64,000 bases of DNA from Peribacillus kribbensis DSM 17871 (GTDB taxonomy: Bacteria > Bacillota > Bacilli > Bacillales > DSM-1321). Both the position numbers and the translations under genes were made by a program. Positions 1 to 7,949 of the stretch are shown piece after piece. The notes under the pieces were generated by a model. The model was not told where the DNA came from. It ran no database searches and was given only the letters and a program-made list of their open reading frames with translations. The stretch is taken from contig NZ_KE387241.1 in NCBI RefSeq assembly GCF_000430765.1, positions 81,617 through 145,616 on the forward strand. Reading direction: 5' to 3'. Position 1 is the first letter of the stretch. The number at the start of each line of letters is the position of its first letter.

Positions 1-156
1 TGTCCTTTAGACCCTTCCTCATGGACAAATCTCTGACTCTCTATGAAAATTTGTCCCTTAGAAACCCCTCAATTTAACAAAACCCATTTATATTATTGAA
101 TTGATCAAACTCAGGACGAATTGCGGTGCCAGGGACCAATAGAACTTAAAACCGAT

Positions 157-201
157 AAAAAAAGACTGCAGATAACTCAGCTTTTGAGTTAATCTGCAGT
201 C
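157..201 (-). terminator. Rho-independent terminator
   Basis: Long hairpin with arms 164-179 and 185-201 (GACTGCAGAT-AACTCA against TGAGTT-A-ATCTGCAGTC, one bulge). Read on the minus strand it is followed by seven T. It probably ends the dynamin-like transcript, or one entering from the right. Confidence 0.7.
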
Positions 202-279
202 TGGATAGCTTCGTATATTAACATTTTTTAAGATTGTTTTAAAAGATGTTGAGTAAATAAAAGTAATTAAATTAGGTTG

Positions 280-396
280 GACTTCGTTCCAGGTAGGGGT
301 TCCCGCGATTAGCATCAGCGGGACAGGTGAGACCCGCAGGCTCAAGCTTGAGGAGGCTTACCGCCCGCCCCGCGGAAAGCGGGCATCCTGGAACGC
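280..396. repeat. Dispersed Bacillaceae intergenic repeat, decayed copy
   Basis: A GC-rich island in AT-rich surroundings, bounded by the inverted repeats CGTTCCAGG (285-293) and CCTGGAACG (387-395), with an internal GCCCGC/GCGGGC stem near 363-384. I recognise the wording (GGGTCTCACCTGTCCCGCTG and GCTTTCCGCGGGGCGGGCGG on the minus strand) as an intergenic element scattered in many Bacillaceae genomes. Its function is unknown. A second, shorter remnant lies at 4700-4737. Confidence 0.5.
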
Positions 397-434
397 TACT
401 ACTTCAAAAGCAATTCATTTTTTAAAAACCTGCT

Positions 435-3185
435 TTAATAAATATACTGAACTTCCTTATCAACAATCATGATCCATTCGAATGAGCGGAGGCGTACTTC
501 GAATAGGGTCAGTGGATCATAATAGGCTGCCGGGTCCTGTTTGAGGGCTTCCAGCGTCTTGGTGTTGCTGCTGATTGCTTTCTCGGTGTCTTCTATGACG
601 GAGAGGAGTTCTTTATTTGGTTCTTTAAAGAACATTCTCATGTCTCTATTCAGCGACCGTTCGAACATGTCGAATTGGCTGAGAAACTTGTCTGTGACTT
701 TTTTAGCTATTTCACTGTAGTCTTCGCTTTCGATATACTGCTTGTATTTGTTATAGACTGGTGTTTTATTTTGAGATATTGCCCCAAACAGCTTCCCAGC
801 ACTTTTCAGCAGGAACTGCTGAGGCGAGAATCTGTGCAAAATCTTCATGTTGTCGAGGTGGAAGCCTCCCGTCATCCGGTCAGAATCGCGCTGCCAGTCG
901 TCGAGAACCTTGAAATCGCATTTCAGGGCAAGCTTCTCTTCTCCATACATCGAGTTAAATCCTTCTCTCATTTCATCAAGGAAAGTCTGGCTCTCATTGA
1001 ACTCACCTGCTGCATTTTTGATCCATTCCTGCAGGGATAAATAGAATCTTGGCAGGATATCGCGGTCAATATAGCTTTCGATCCGTTCATTCATTTCGTC
1101 GTTCAGTTTTTCTTCAATGGTTGAGAAGTCGCTGTCCTCGTTGATAAAATCTGAGCTTTTCTTCAGGAGCTGAGGAATCTTCTCTTCCATTTCAGCCCTT
1201 ACCTTGGCTTTGATAGAGGCAAAGGATTTCTCAACACGGCCTGCTTTTACTTTCTCAAGATCATCCAGCTGATGGGAAGCACCTTTTAGCTTGCTGAGGA
1301 TATCAACATCCCATTGGACGGTCTTCTCCAGTCTTTTTTCCTGTTGAGACCGCTTTTCAATGAGGCCTTTGATGGTCTGACGGATATAAAATAGCAGCTT
1401 GGCTGTGCGTTCTTTTTCGAAATTCCCTTGTGAATAGCTTGTGCTGATGAATTCTCCCAGTTCCCTGAAGCCCTTAAAGCTTTCTTCCTCTGAAGAATAG
1501 CCAAATACATGCGCCTTAGGGAAATAGGCATTAATCAAGCTCCTGGTTTCTTCAGCAACCCGGTGCGCGGCATCCTTTCCATAATACGCATCCATGCTAT
1601 TGATGACGAAATGGATCGGAAGGTCTGGGGCTGCTTCCCTGATTTGCATCAGGATGTCCCGCTCCTCAGCCGTGAATGGAGTATCTGCATTCAAGATAAA
1701 CAACAGGCTGTCCGCAAAATGCAGGTAGTCGAACACAGGATTTCGATCAGGAGTAGCATCCGTGAACGCAGGTGTTTCCAATAACGATAACCCATTTTCT
1801 CTGAAGAATTTGGACGGCAGTTTAAATTCGATGATTTCAGATCTGTTCTGCCCACGTCCTGTCAGTTCATAAAAATCCTTATGGGTAATATCCTGGACCT
1901 GGGCATCCGTAATGCGCTGAATCGCGGTATCCTGATAATTTTTAAAGGCAATGACTCCAGTGGTGTCTGCATTCAATATGGACTGCCCTATTAAAGAATT
2001 GGAAAATGTAAATTTGCCGTTTCCTTTGGTTCCTGCCACCACAATATGTCTGGTCTTAAGGTCAAGAAGTTCCTGGATGATCCATTCATATTTGGAATCA
2101 ATGACCGTATCATTCTTCTCTGCCCAAGAAACAATGGATTGATATAATTCGATTCCATTTTTAAGTGCATCATATTCTTTGCCAGTCCTATAGATCAGGT
2201 TTTCGGCCTGGTTGATCACATCCTGGCTGATGCTTTCCTGGAAAAGCTCGCTCCATGATAAAACTGCTGCGGAAGCAAACAGGATATCGGAGTCGTGAGC
2301 CAGTCCCAGCCAATTGGAGACAAGCCCCGGCACCATATGCTCCACTTCCTTCAGCGTGAAACGGCCATTCACTAGATAAGAATAGGTTTCTTTAAAGCTT
2401 GAAGAAAGCTGATGCCATGCGTGATTGCCAATTTCCATCCCAGCAAGGATACTGTTGATATTGATAATCCACTGAATATAGGATTCCTCATTTTTAAAGT
2501 GATTCCATAAGGCACGGACAAGACTTTCAAAGACCTCATCCCGGACTCCTTCTGCCGCATAAATGGCTTTATTAAAATAATCGGGGGCTGTCCCTTTGGC
2601 ATGGCCGCTCCTGATATAGGAGATCAGAGTATTAAACCAGTCCTCATTTTTGGTGCGTGCCGATTCATTGACTGCCAGTTCAATGGCGCTGTCATAGTCC
2701 TTGTTTTCCTCAAAGAAGACGCGGGCTATTTCGGTCAAAGTCGGATAATCCGGATGAATCTGGACAATATCCTTAATCACCCTGTCAGCAGAGCTTATGT
2801 TTTCTTCTCTGATATAGAGTGAAAACAGCTGGAGAGCCACCTCTGCCTTAAGGGTCATATCTTCCGTTTCAATTGTTTTGTACATTTCCTCTGCCTTTGA
2901 GAAATATCCCTGGGCATAATAGGCATCACCAATGTTTTTTCTCGCCCAAAACTTCAGGGGGTTATCCACAAGCTCCCATTTAAAAACAGCAGATTCAAAG
3001 TCTTTATTCTTAAAATAGACCTCCCCCTGGGCAAAGCGGATGCTGGCAAGATCCGCAGATTCGTCTGCCTGTCCTGCCATCAGGGCTTCCCCGAGAATTG
3101 CTATTGGGTGAACCGTTTCATCATTATTATTTTGATAAAAAGAATTATAAAATGCCTTCTCGACTAATTGCTTTTCCAGTGTCAT
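435..3185 (-). CDS. TPR-containing dynamin-like GTPase-domain protein
   Basis: 916-residue soluble protein. The first ~370 residues are helical and TPR-like. A dynamin-type GTPase-like domain follows at about 375-560, then a long helical or coiled-coil C-terminus. The P-loop is GTKGNGKF (385-392), where a functional one would have Ser or Thr after the Lys; the switch II equivalent reads LLETPAF instead of DTPG, and the base-recognition motif reads NSMD rather than NKxD. GTP binding or hydrolysis may therefore be weak or lost. Bacterial dynamins remodel or fuse membranes, but no membrane-inserting paddle is obvious here. The ATG follows GGAGG by six bases. It is alone, with terminators on either side. 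Confidence 0.8.
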   Translation of the reverse strand: MTLEKQLVEKAFYNSFYQNNNDETVHPIAILGEALMAGQADESADLASIRFAQGEVYFKNKDFESAVFKWELVDNPLKFWARKNIGDAYYAQGYFSKAEEMYKTIETEDMTLKAEVALQLFSLYIREENISSADRVIKDIVQIHPDYPTLTEIARVFFEENKDYDSAIELAVNESARTKNEDWFNTLISYIRSGHAKGTAPDYFNKAIYAAEGVRDEVFESLVRALWNHFKNEESYIQWIININSILAGMEIGNHAWHQLSSSFKETYSYLVNGRFTLKEVEHMVPGLVSNWLGLAHDSDILFASAAVLSWSELFQESISQDVINQAENLIYRTGKEYDALKNGIELYQSIVSWAEKNDTVIDSKYEWIIQELLDLKTRHIVVAGTKGNGKFTFSNSLIGQSILNADTTGVIAFKNYQDTAIQRITDAQVQDITHKDFYELTGRGQNRSEIIEFKLPSKFFRENGLSLLETPAFTDATPDRNPVFDYLHFADSLLFILNADTPFTAEERDILMQIREAAPDLPIHFVINSMDAYYGKDAAHRVAEETRSLINAYFPKAHVFGYSSEEESFKGFRELGEFISTSYSQGNFEKERTAKLLFYIRQTIKGLIEKRSQQEKRLEKTVQWDVDILSKLKGASHQLDDLEKVKAGRVEKSFASIKAKVRAEMEEKIPQLLKKSSDFINEDSDFSTIEEKLNDEMNERIESYIDRDILPRFYLSLQEWIKNAAGEFNESQTFLDEMREGFNSMYGEEKLALKCDFKVLDDWQRDSDRMTGGFHLDNMKILHRFSPQQFLLKSAGKLFGAISQNKTPVYNKYKQYIESEDYSEIAKKVTDKFLSQFDMFERSLNRDMRMFFKEPNKELLSVIEDTEKAISSNTKTLEALKQDPAAYYDPLTLFEVRLRSFEWIMIVDKEVQYIY

Positions 3186-3462
3186 ATTAAACCTCCACCA
3201 TTCAGGAAAATAAAAATTTACATCTATTTTTATTATCCTTATATTGTAACAAAGTTTTTTTACAAAAATATTTCTGAGTATTGCAGAATGAATACAACTT
3301 TAACAGAGAAGCAATCCTCCTGAATTTCTCAGGAAGATTCGTTTAGCAGTTTCTTCAGAGGTTTTAAATTGGGGCTGCGATTAGAATCACTCATTTATTT
3401 TCCACTTATATCATATTTCAAACAATATATGCACGTAAAAAGCCTTTACCACTTTTGTACAA

Positions 3463-3497
3463 AAGAACTGCCCTGAGCAGGGCTCAGGGCAGCTCTT
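3463..3497 (-). terminator. Hairpin terminator behind a gene relic
   Basis: 16-bp arms AAGAACTGCCCTGAGC and GCTCAGGGCAGCTCTT, with a short TTTT run on the minus strand. It sits just past the stop codon of the Ig-like fragment at 3500-3586. Confidence 0.55.
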
Positions 3498-3499
3498 TA

Positions 3500-3586
3500 T
3501 TATTTAGATTTTCCTTTAGGAGCAGTTACAGTGGCCGTTACCTTTGCTGTATTGCCGGCTTTATCTTTATTGCTAGGTAATCCCAT
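3500..3586 (-). pseudogene. C-terminal relic of an Ig-like/Big-domain secreted protein
   Basis: A 28-codon reading frame ends with SNKDKAGNTAKVTATVTA and a lysine-rich tail. The DKAGNT..VTVTV pattern is the usual last strand of bacterial Ig-like repeats in cell-surface proteins. It has an ATG but no ribosome-binding site, and a terminator follows directly. I read it as the surviving 3' end of a deleted surface-protein gene. A free-standing micro-protein is less likely. Confidence 0.4.
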
Positions 3587-3614
3587 CTGGCCATAGCATT
3601 AGTAAACTTTAACT

Positions 3615-3770
3615 TTGGGAATCGAAATCATCCAGCTGTTCATTGTTTTACTAGCAAAACCCATCCTTTTTTATCTGCAAAAATTCAAAAAATACCGGGC
3701 TGGCGTAAGTACAGGGTCTGCGGTCATCTTTATCCCTGGCTTTATCTGGCTCATCCAGCGGTTCAGCTGA
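3615..3770 (+). other. Short hydrophobic open frame, possibly a gene fragment
   Basis: About 51 codons from a TTG with no ribosome-binding site, with two hydrophobic stretches (IIQLFIVLLAKPILFYL and AVIFIPGFIWLI) separated by basic residues. It looks like the end of a membrane protein that lost its 5' part, next to the Ig-like relic on the other strand. It is not convincing as an intact gene. The rest of 3186-3921 shows only terminators. Confidence 0.25.
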
Positions 3771-3776
3771 TTGAAA

Positions 3777-3818
3777 AAGGCTGCCATATAAGGATTAGAA
3801 GCCTTATGCGGCAGCCTT
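3777..3818 (-). terminator. Terminator of the DUF962 gene
   Basis: AAGGCTGCCATATAAGG pairs with CCTTATGCGGCAGCCTT (one internal mismatch), followed by five T on the minus strand. It lies about 100 bp beyond the DUF962 stop. Confidence 0.65.
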
Positions 3819-3921
3819 CTATGCTGAAGTCTGAACCTGCTGCGCCATAGCGGACTTCGGACTGCATCCCGCCCTTGAGCAGAGCTGTCCGAACCTTCTT
3901 GAATTCACGCTTCACGTTAGT

Positions 3922-4242
3922 TTAAGATGCCACTCTTTTCAATTCGTTATTAAGTCTGCCAGACAAAGTAAGACAGTACATCCGGAAATCCGCCCTGAGG
4001 GACCAGAATGGATGGCCGAAGGTAGCAGGCTTGTTGCCCTCTATAAAGAAATGGCTGATCCAGGCAAGTGAATAAGCTGAAACAGGGGCCAAAATCAGGA
4101 TCCAAAAGTTCCATGTAATAAAAGATAGCAGGATAAAGACAAACACCAAGCTGGTCCCCGCAAAATGCCATGCCCTGGTTACAGGCTTTCTGTGCTGTGT
4201 AAGATAAAAAAGCCAGAATTCCTCATAATTTTTAAACTCCAT
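3922..4242 (-). CDS. DUF962 (Mpo1-like) membrane protein
   Basis: 106 residues, the length of single-unit bacterial DUF962 proteins. It contains the family signatures TRAWHFAGTS and SHFFIEGNKPATFGHPFWSL, whose conserved His residues correspond to the metal-binding His of yeast Mpo1, a 2-hydroxy fatty acid dioxygenase. Two hydrophobic segments lie near residues 27-62. Whether bacterial members share the dioxygenase activity is not settled. The start follows AAGGGAAG by seven bases. It is monocistronic. Confidence 0.8.
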   Translation of the reverse strand: MEFKNYEEFWLFYLTQHRKPVTRAWHFAGTSLVFVFILLSFITWNFWILILAPVSAYSLAWISHFFIEGNKPATFGHPFWSLRADFRMYCLTLSGRLNNELKRVAS

Positions 4243-4436
4243 AGATTCACTTCCCTTTTACAGATACTTAGTAATTTCATCATCTGTCATCTCAATACCT
4301 TCTATAGACCCCTAATAATTCATTATTTCAGGAAAATATAGGAATTAAGAAGGAGTTTTATATAGGAATATAGAATCATATATATCTAACTACATGTATA
4401 AACACCCCTATACAAAACCGATAAAGCAGGTGCAAA

Positions 4437-4592
4437 ATGGAAAATAAGCCTATGTATTATGATGGAAGCGGCACGCTGAACCCTCCGCTTAGAAAAACAC
4501 CCATCCAACACCAGATCACCCCGGAAATCAGAAAAGTAATCGGCTGCAATCCTTACAGCAGGCATACTGCAGAAAAGACTAATCAACAATAA
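4437..4592 (+). CDS. Small hypothetical protein (51 aa)
   Basis: An open frame starting MENKPMYYDGSGTLN and rich in Pro, Tyr and polar residues, with one Cys and no membrane segment. The start is preceded by AGGTG at a short but workable distance, and a hairpin (4633-4668) follows. I do not recognise the family. The amino-acid mix looks like a real small Bacillus protein, perhaps spore-related, but that is a guess. Confidence 0.45.
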   Translation: MENKPMYYDGSGTLNPPLRKTPIQHQITPEIRKVIGCNPYSRHTAEKTNQQ

Positions 4593-4632
4593 ACACTTTT
4601 TGAAAAGCAGACATCCGACCAGCATAAGGCGG

Positions 4633-4668
4633 GCAGCCCGTGGGAGCGTTTATCTTCCCATGGGCTGC
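4633..4668 (+). terminator. Terminator-like hairpin without a full T-run
   Basis: GCAGCCCgTGGGA pairs with TCCCAtGGGCTGC (one mismatch). Only a TTGACTT tail follows, so termination may be weak. Confidence 0.4.
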
Positions 4669-4699
4669 TTGACTTATGACTCGAGGATGTCAGTTCGAT

Positions 4700-4737
4700 G
4701 GATCAGGAGTTTCGCACCTTCCGCTCCAATCAACCTG
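4700..4737. repeat. Remnant of the dispersed intergenic repeat
   Basis: Contains TCGCACCTTCCGCTCCAATC, which I recognise as the terminal part of the same Bacillaceae intergenic element seen at 280-396. Nothing else is visible between here and the STAS gene. Confidence 0.4.
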
Positions 4738-4845
4738 TTTAATAATGAAATCGCCTCTCATATTTTTAAAAAACAACTTCTGCCTTATTTTATTAGTTTT
4801 CTGCCTGTTAGTTATAAACGCATGTGGTCTTAAGCAGGCACTGTT

Positions 4846-5670
4846 CTACGCTTTTGATGTCAAACTGTCAATCGCCTGTCTTACTGTCGCATAGGTTTTA
4901 ATGGCGGTGAGGTTCAGGTTTTCTTTTGTGATAATCTGGGCCAGGTCGGGCCTGATTCCGGTGGCTATGGTGCTTACTCCAATAAGGCGGAGTACATTGT
5001 GAATGTCAAAGATGTACTTAGCGATGAAGGAATCGATTGTAAGGATACCCGAAAAATCCAGAATCAGGCAGGTTACTTTAAGTTTTGTGATTTTAGGGAT
5101 CACTTTTTCTTGAATCACCGCAGCTCTGTCATAGTCAATGGAGCCAATGAGCGGCAGGATGGCTATGCCGTCCTGAATAGGAACAACAGGTGCAGACAGC
5201 TCCTGTGCTTCATTCCTTGCCTGCTTAATCATTTCCTCGGCATGCCGTTCAAAAGCATAAACGGTTTCATTGATGCTTAAGTCCAGGAAATAGTTGACTC
5301 GTGTAATGATGGTAACCATTTCGTCTGGCGAAAGGCTGTATTCCATGCAGATCGAAGATATTTTTTTGGTAAACACAATCCTTGTGTCAGGATAACGGGA
5401 TAAAATGACAGATATCTGTCCGTTAACAGAGGCTTCCCGCTCGCCGTTCTCTTTACTCCATGAGAGGAGTTCTTCCGGGATTCTTTCTTCATTGCAGGGA
5501 AGAAATTCTCCTAAGAACTCAAAGAAATTTTCATAAATATGTTTTGCTTGCTCTATTTCACTATGAGGAACCTCAAACTTAAATCTGCTTGCTATTTCTG
5601 TGACAATTTCATTCGCCAGCCTTGATGCATGGTTAGAAAGATGTTCAGCAATATCTGTAATGGTAGCCAA
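4846..5670 (-). CDS. RsbR-family STAS-domain protein (RsbRD-like)
   Basis: 274 residues. The N-terminal half (about 1-150) resembles the RsbRD-type helical sensor domain. The C-terminal half (about 160-272) is a STAS domain containing ILDFSGILTID and a hydrophobic core typical of RsbR/RsbS. Such proteins build the stressosome and hold the RsbT kinase that starts the sigma-B general stress cascade. The start is TTG, eight bases after GAGGGTG; the nearby ATG is in another frame. No rsbS or rsbT is close, as for the scattered B. subtilis RsbR paralogs. Confidence 0.82.
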   Translation of the reverse strand: MATITDIAEHLSNHASRLANEIVTEIASRFKFEVPHSEIEQAKHIYENFFEFLGEFLPCNEERIPEELLSWSKENGEREASVNGQISVILSRYPDTRIVFTKKISSICMEYSLSPDEMVTIITRVNYFLDLSINETVYAFERHAEEMIKQARNEAQELSAPVVPIQDGIAILPLIGSIDYDRAAVIQEKVIPKITKLKVTCLILDFSGILTIDSFIAKYIFDIHNVLRLIGVSTIATGIRPDLAQIITKENLNLTAIKTYATVRQAIDSLTSKA

Positions 5671-5809
5671 ATTTCATACACCCTCTACTTGTGATATCTA
5701 ATATTATATAATATTTTTTCTTAGGCTAAATAGGGTATTTAATAGGATATGGTTCCCATCTTCTATTCCTTTCATTTTAAATTAATTACAAATGGAACAA
5801 GAAATAAAG

Positions 5810-5833
5810 AAAGCCTTCATTCATAAAGGCTTT
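5810..5833 (-). terminator. Terminator of the MBL-tetR operon
   Basis: AAAGCCTT/AAGGCTTT hairpin that overlaps the stop codon of the TetR gene. It has T-rich flanks on both sides, so it could act in both directions. Confidence 0.6.
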
Positions 5834-6395
5834 TTTTATCCTCTTTTAACCCTTCAAGATAATACCGGATGATATGCTCCCGACTTTCTTCAAGGTCCGT
5901 ATTCATTTGAAATTGATGCTTCAATTCCAAATATGCAAATCCATGCAGCAGGCTCCGAAGTCCCCTGATGGCATGGACTTTATGCTCTTCGCTTAAATGA
6001 TAGGCACCCAGTACGCTGTACATGATGCTGAGAATCGCTTCTGAGGGGGCCTTGATGGCATCGTCCGAAAAATCCGTATAGCCCATGGTTGCCTCGTAAA
6101 GCTGGGGCTGAGTTCTTACAAATGAAAGGTAGGCAGCAGAAAGGCTGTATATCGCTTCATCCCCTGACTTTCCGATCACTGCCTGCAGTAAACAATTCTT
6201 GAATTCTGTCAGTCCCAGGACTGCCAGTTCTTTTTTGAGTCCGTTAATTCCGGCGATATGGTTATACAATGATGGAGTTTTAATCCCGATTCTTTTGGCA
6301 ATTTCACCGAGTGAAATGGCATCCATTCCCTTTTCTTTCGCTATGGCCAGCGCCTCTTTCACTATACCGTCTTTATCGGCCAGTCTTTTTGGCAT
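5817..6395 (-). CDS. TetR-family regulator with WHG C-terminal domain
   Basis: 192 residues. The N-terminal helix-turn-helix includes SLGEIAKRIGIKTPSLYNHI (about residues 24-45), and the C-terminal ligand domain has the WHG-like RGLRSLLHGF segment. The start chosen is the ATG after GGGGAG at 6395; the frame stays open upstream, but that part overlaps the hydrolase gene. The overlap with the hydrolase (23 bp) suggests translational coupling. It most likely represses its own operon at the palindrome 7146-7162. Confidence 0.85.
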   Translation of the reverse strand: MPKRLADKDGIVKEALAIAKEKGMDAISLGEIAKRIGIKTPSLYNHIAGINGLKKELAVLGLTEFKNCLLQAVIGKSGDEAIYSLSAAYLSFVRTQPQLYEATMGYTDFSDDAIKAPSEAILSIMYSVLGAYHLSEEHKVHAIRGLRSLLHGFAYLELKHQFQMNTDLEESREHIIRYYLEGLKEDKKSLYE

Positions 6396-7110
6396 CTTCT
6401 GCTCCCCTGCATTCCTGCTGTAAATTTGATATAGCCTGAGCCATCGCTGCATCAGGATCATGCATAATTTTCCCGTGTCCGCAGGCAAGAACGGCTGGAG
6501 CCAGCTCTTTCAGCTTTCTTGCGCTGTCAAGGGCGGTTTCCTTATGCCAGGTTCCTATTGCGGGAAATGGAAAACGGAGGTTTTTACCGCCAGATACAGT
6601 CACCCTGCCCACGGAATGAAAAGCATCTCCTGCAATGAGCGCCCGGGTTTCCCTATGCAGGAGGGCGATGGACCCCGGCGTATGTCCAGGAGCAGAAATG
6701 ACTTGTAAGGAACCAATCATGTCTCCCTCCTGTACCAGGATATCTGCTCTCGCCTTCATCTTCTTAGGCACTCCTCCCCGGATCTGAGCAGAAGCTTCAC
6801 CGGGTTCAAGCGATCGGTCGCCGTCCATAAGCCTTGAATCTCTTCGGGAAATATAAATTTTTACATCACCCAGCTCTTCTTTCAGGCGGTCCAATGCTCC
6901 GACATGATCGTCATGAGCATGAGTCAGGATAATTCTTGTAATCCTTCTGCCCATTGATTCAGCAGCCTTTAAGATGCCTTTCCAGCTGTATGGAAGTGCC
7001 GCATCAATCAGTGTCAATTCATTTTCCTCTTCAACAAGATAGCAATTCACAGGAAATACCGAAGGAAGAAATGTGACCTGGCGAATAGGTCCAAATGGGG
7101 TAACCTTCAA
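6373..7110 (-). CDS. Metallo-beta-lactamase-fold hydrolase
   Basis: 245 residues. It has the Zn-binding THAHDDHVG motif near residue 80, the later His of APGHTPGS, the GDAFHS Asp and a final CGHG. This is a glyoxalase II-like or lactonase-like member; the substrate cannot be read from the sequence. I start at the TTG at 7110, eight bases after AGGAGG. The longer ATG at 7173 would lie upstream of the -35 and -10 boxes, so it cannot be on the mRNA. First gene of a two-gene operon with the TetR gene. Confidence 0.85.
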   Translation of the reverse strand: MKVTPFGPIRQVTFLPSVFPVNCYLVEEENELTLIDAALPYSWKGILKAAESMGRRITRIILTHAHDDHVGALDRLKEELGDVKIYISRRDSRLMDGDRSLEPGEASAQIRGGVPKKMKARADILVQEGDMIGSLQVISAPGHTPGSIALLHRETRALIAGDAFHSVGRVTVSGGKNLRFPFPAIGTWHKETALDSARKLKELAPAVLACGHGKIMHDPDAAMAQAISNLQQECRGAEDAKKTGR

Positions 7111-7124
7111 GGGAAAACCTCCTA

Positions 7125-7169
7125 AACTAATGATATTAACATCATAACTAATATCGTTAGTTTTGTAAA
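7125..7169 (-). promoter_or_regulatory. Promoter with embedded TetR operator
   Basis: On the minus strand, -35 TTTACA (7164-7169), a 17-bp spacer and -10 TATGAT (7141-7146). A perfect odd palindrome AACTAATATCGTTAGTT (7146-7162) fills the spacer. A second, imperfect copy (AACTAATGATATTA, 7125-7138) pairs with it. The layout predicts direct promoter occlusion by the TetR protein encoded two genes downstream. Confidence 0.75.
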
Positions 7170-7308
7170 TCATTTCCTCTTATGGAAAATAATATTTTTT
7201 CGAAAAGGTTATATCAATAAAAAAGGAGCACCATGGAGAGAGCAGACCGCCCGTTTTTTGTTACAAGAAAACCTCGTAAGCTCCTAAGCTTAAAAGGCTC
7301 CTTAAGCC

Positions 7309-7342
7309 AAAAAGGCTGCACGCATAAGATGCGGCACAGCCT
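7309..7342 (-). terminator. Terminator beyond the lysK relic
   Basis: AGGCTG..GCAT / ATGC..CAGCCT interrupted stem followed by TTTTT on the minus strand. Confidence 0.5.
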
Positions 7343-7361
7343 GTTGGCAACGGAAAGCTGT

Positions 7362-7574
7362 CTATAAATCAAGGAGATGCAGCAATCGTTCCCTTCCTGC
7401 CACACGGATTAACAGCGGAACTCTTGGTCCCTGGTTTCTGCCTGTCGTGAGCTGATAGATATGCCTGAATAACTGCTTCTTCCTTTTCCGCATCTTCTTT
7501 GAAGCACAGGTAAACACTTTGTGCGCAGGATACTTTTCTATTAATCGATTTGCAATCTCATATGCCCAATGCAT
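7362..7574 (-). pseudogene. lysK: Class I lysyl-tRNA synthetase relic with in-frame internal deletion
   Basis: The 70-codon frame begins MHWAYEIANRLIEKYP..VFTCAS, the typical N-terminus of class I LysRS up to just before its HIGH-like active site. It then jumps to QLFRHIYQLTTGRNQGPRVP.., which matches the extreme C-terminus (the IY..LLG..GPR pattern). About 450 middle residues, including the whole catalytic core, are missing, yet the frame is intact to its stop. It lies directly behind a lysine-type T-box. It cannot be an active synthetase. The family assignment is from memory of class I LysRS sequences. Confidence 0.72.
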
Positions 7575-7614
7575 TTAAACACGCCTTCCAGCATTTTTTA
7601 TGTTGCGGACAAAA

Positions 7615-7897
7615 TAAAAAACTCCCGCCTCCAGGATTCTTCATCTTGAGGGCGAGAGTTTGACTTCGCGGTACCACCTCAGTTTGCTTACCTGATCGCT
7701 CAGGATAAGCCTCATCAGGTACGGCATTCTATGCGATACCTTATCCCTGGAACGGGGGAACCCGTCGCAGCATCCCTAAAAACATCTTAGTTCCGTGCGA
7801 AGCTCAGAGGGTTTTTTCAGCAAGAATACCCTTCCCTCTTTTCAGCTGCCGAGGGTCTCTGTAAAGCTTCTTCTTACTTGCTCGTCTCATCATCTGC
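7615..7897 (-). promoter_or_regulatory. T-box leader, probably lysine-specific
   Basis: Minus-strand T-box. It has a GACGAGCAAGTA opening, a stem I with GAAGCT/AGCTTC arms, the conserved AGGTGGTACCGCG antiterminator sequence (7667-7680) and a terminator (AACTCTCGCC..GGCGGGAGTT followed by six T) at 7615-7661. The specifier region reads GGAACTAAGA; AAG (Lys) is the sensible codon, with an overlapping AAC (Asn). The same Lys/Asn ambiguity is known from the Bacillus cereus class I LysRS T-box. The leader looks intact although its target gene is gutted. Confidence 0.85.
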
Positions 7898-7949
7898 TTT
7901 TAATATTGAAATAATATTAACAAATTTTTCCCCGCGTACCAATGATTTA

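Noticed and set aside
7214-7405. 63-aa minus-strand frame downstream of the lysK relic.
   Set aside because: It overlaps the relic in another frame, spans the terminator hairpin and has no start signal.
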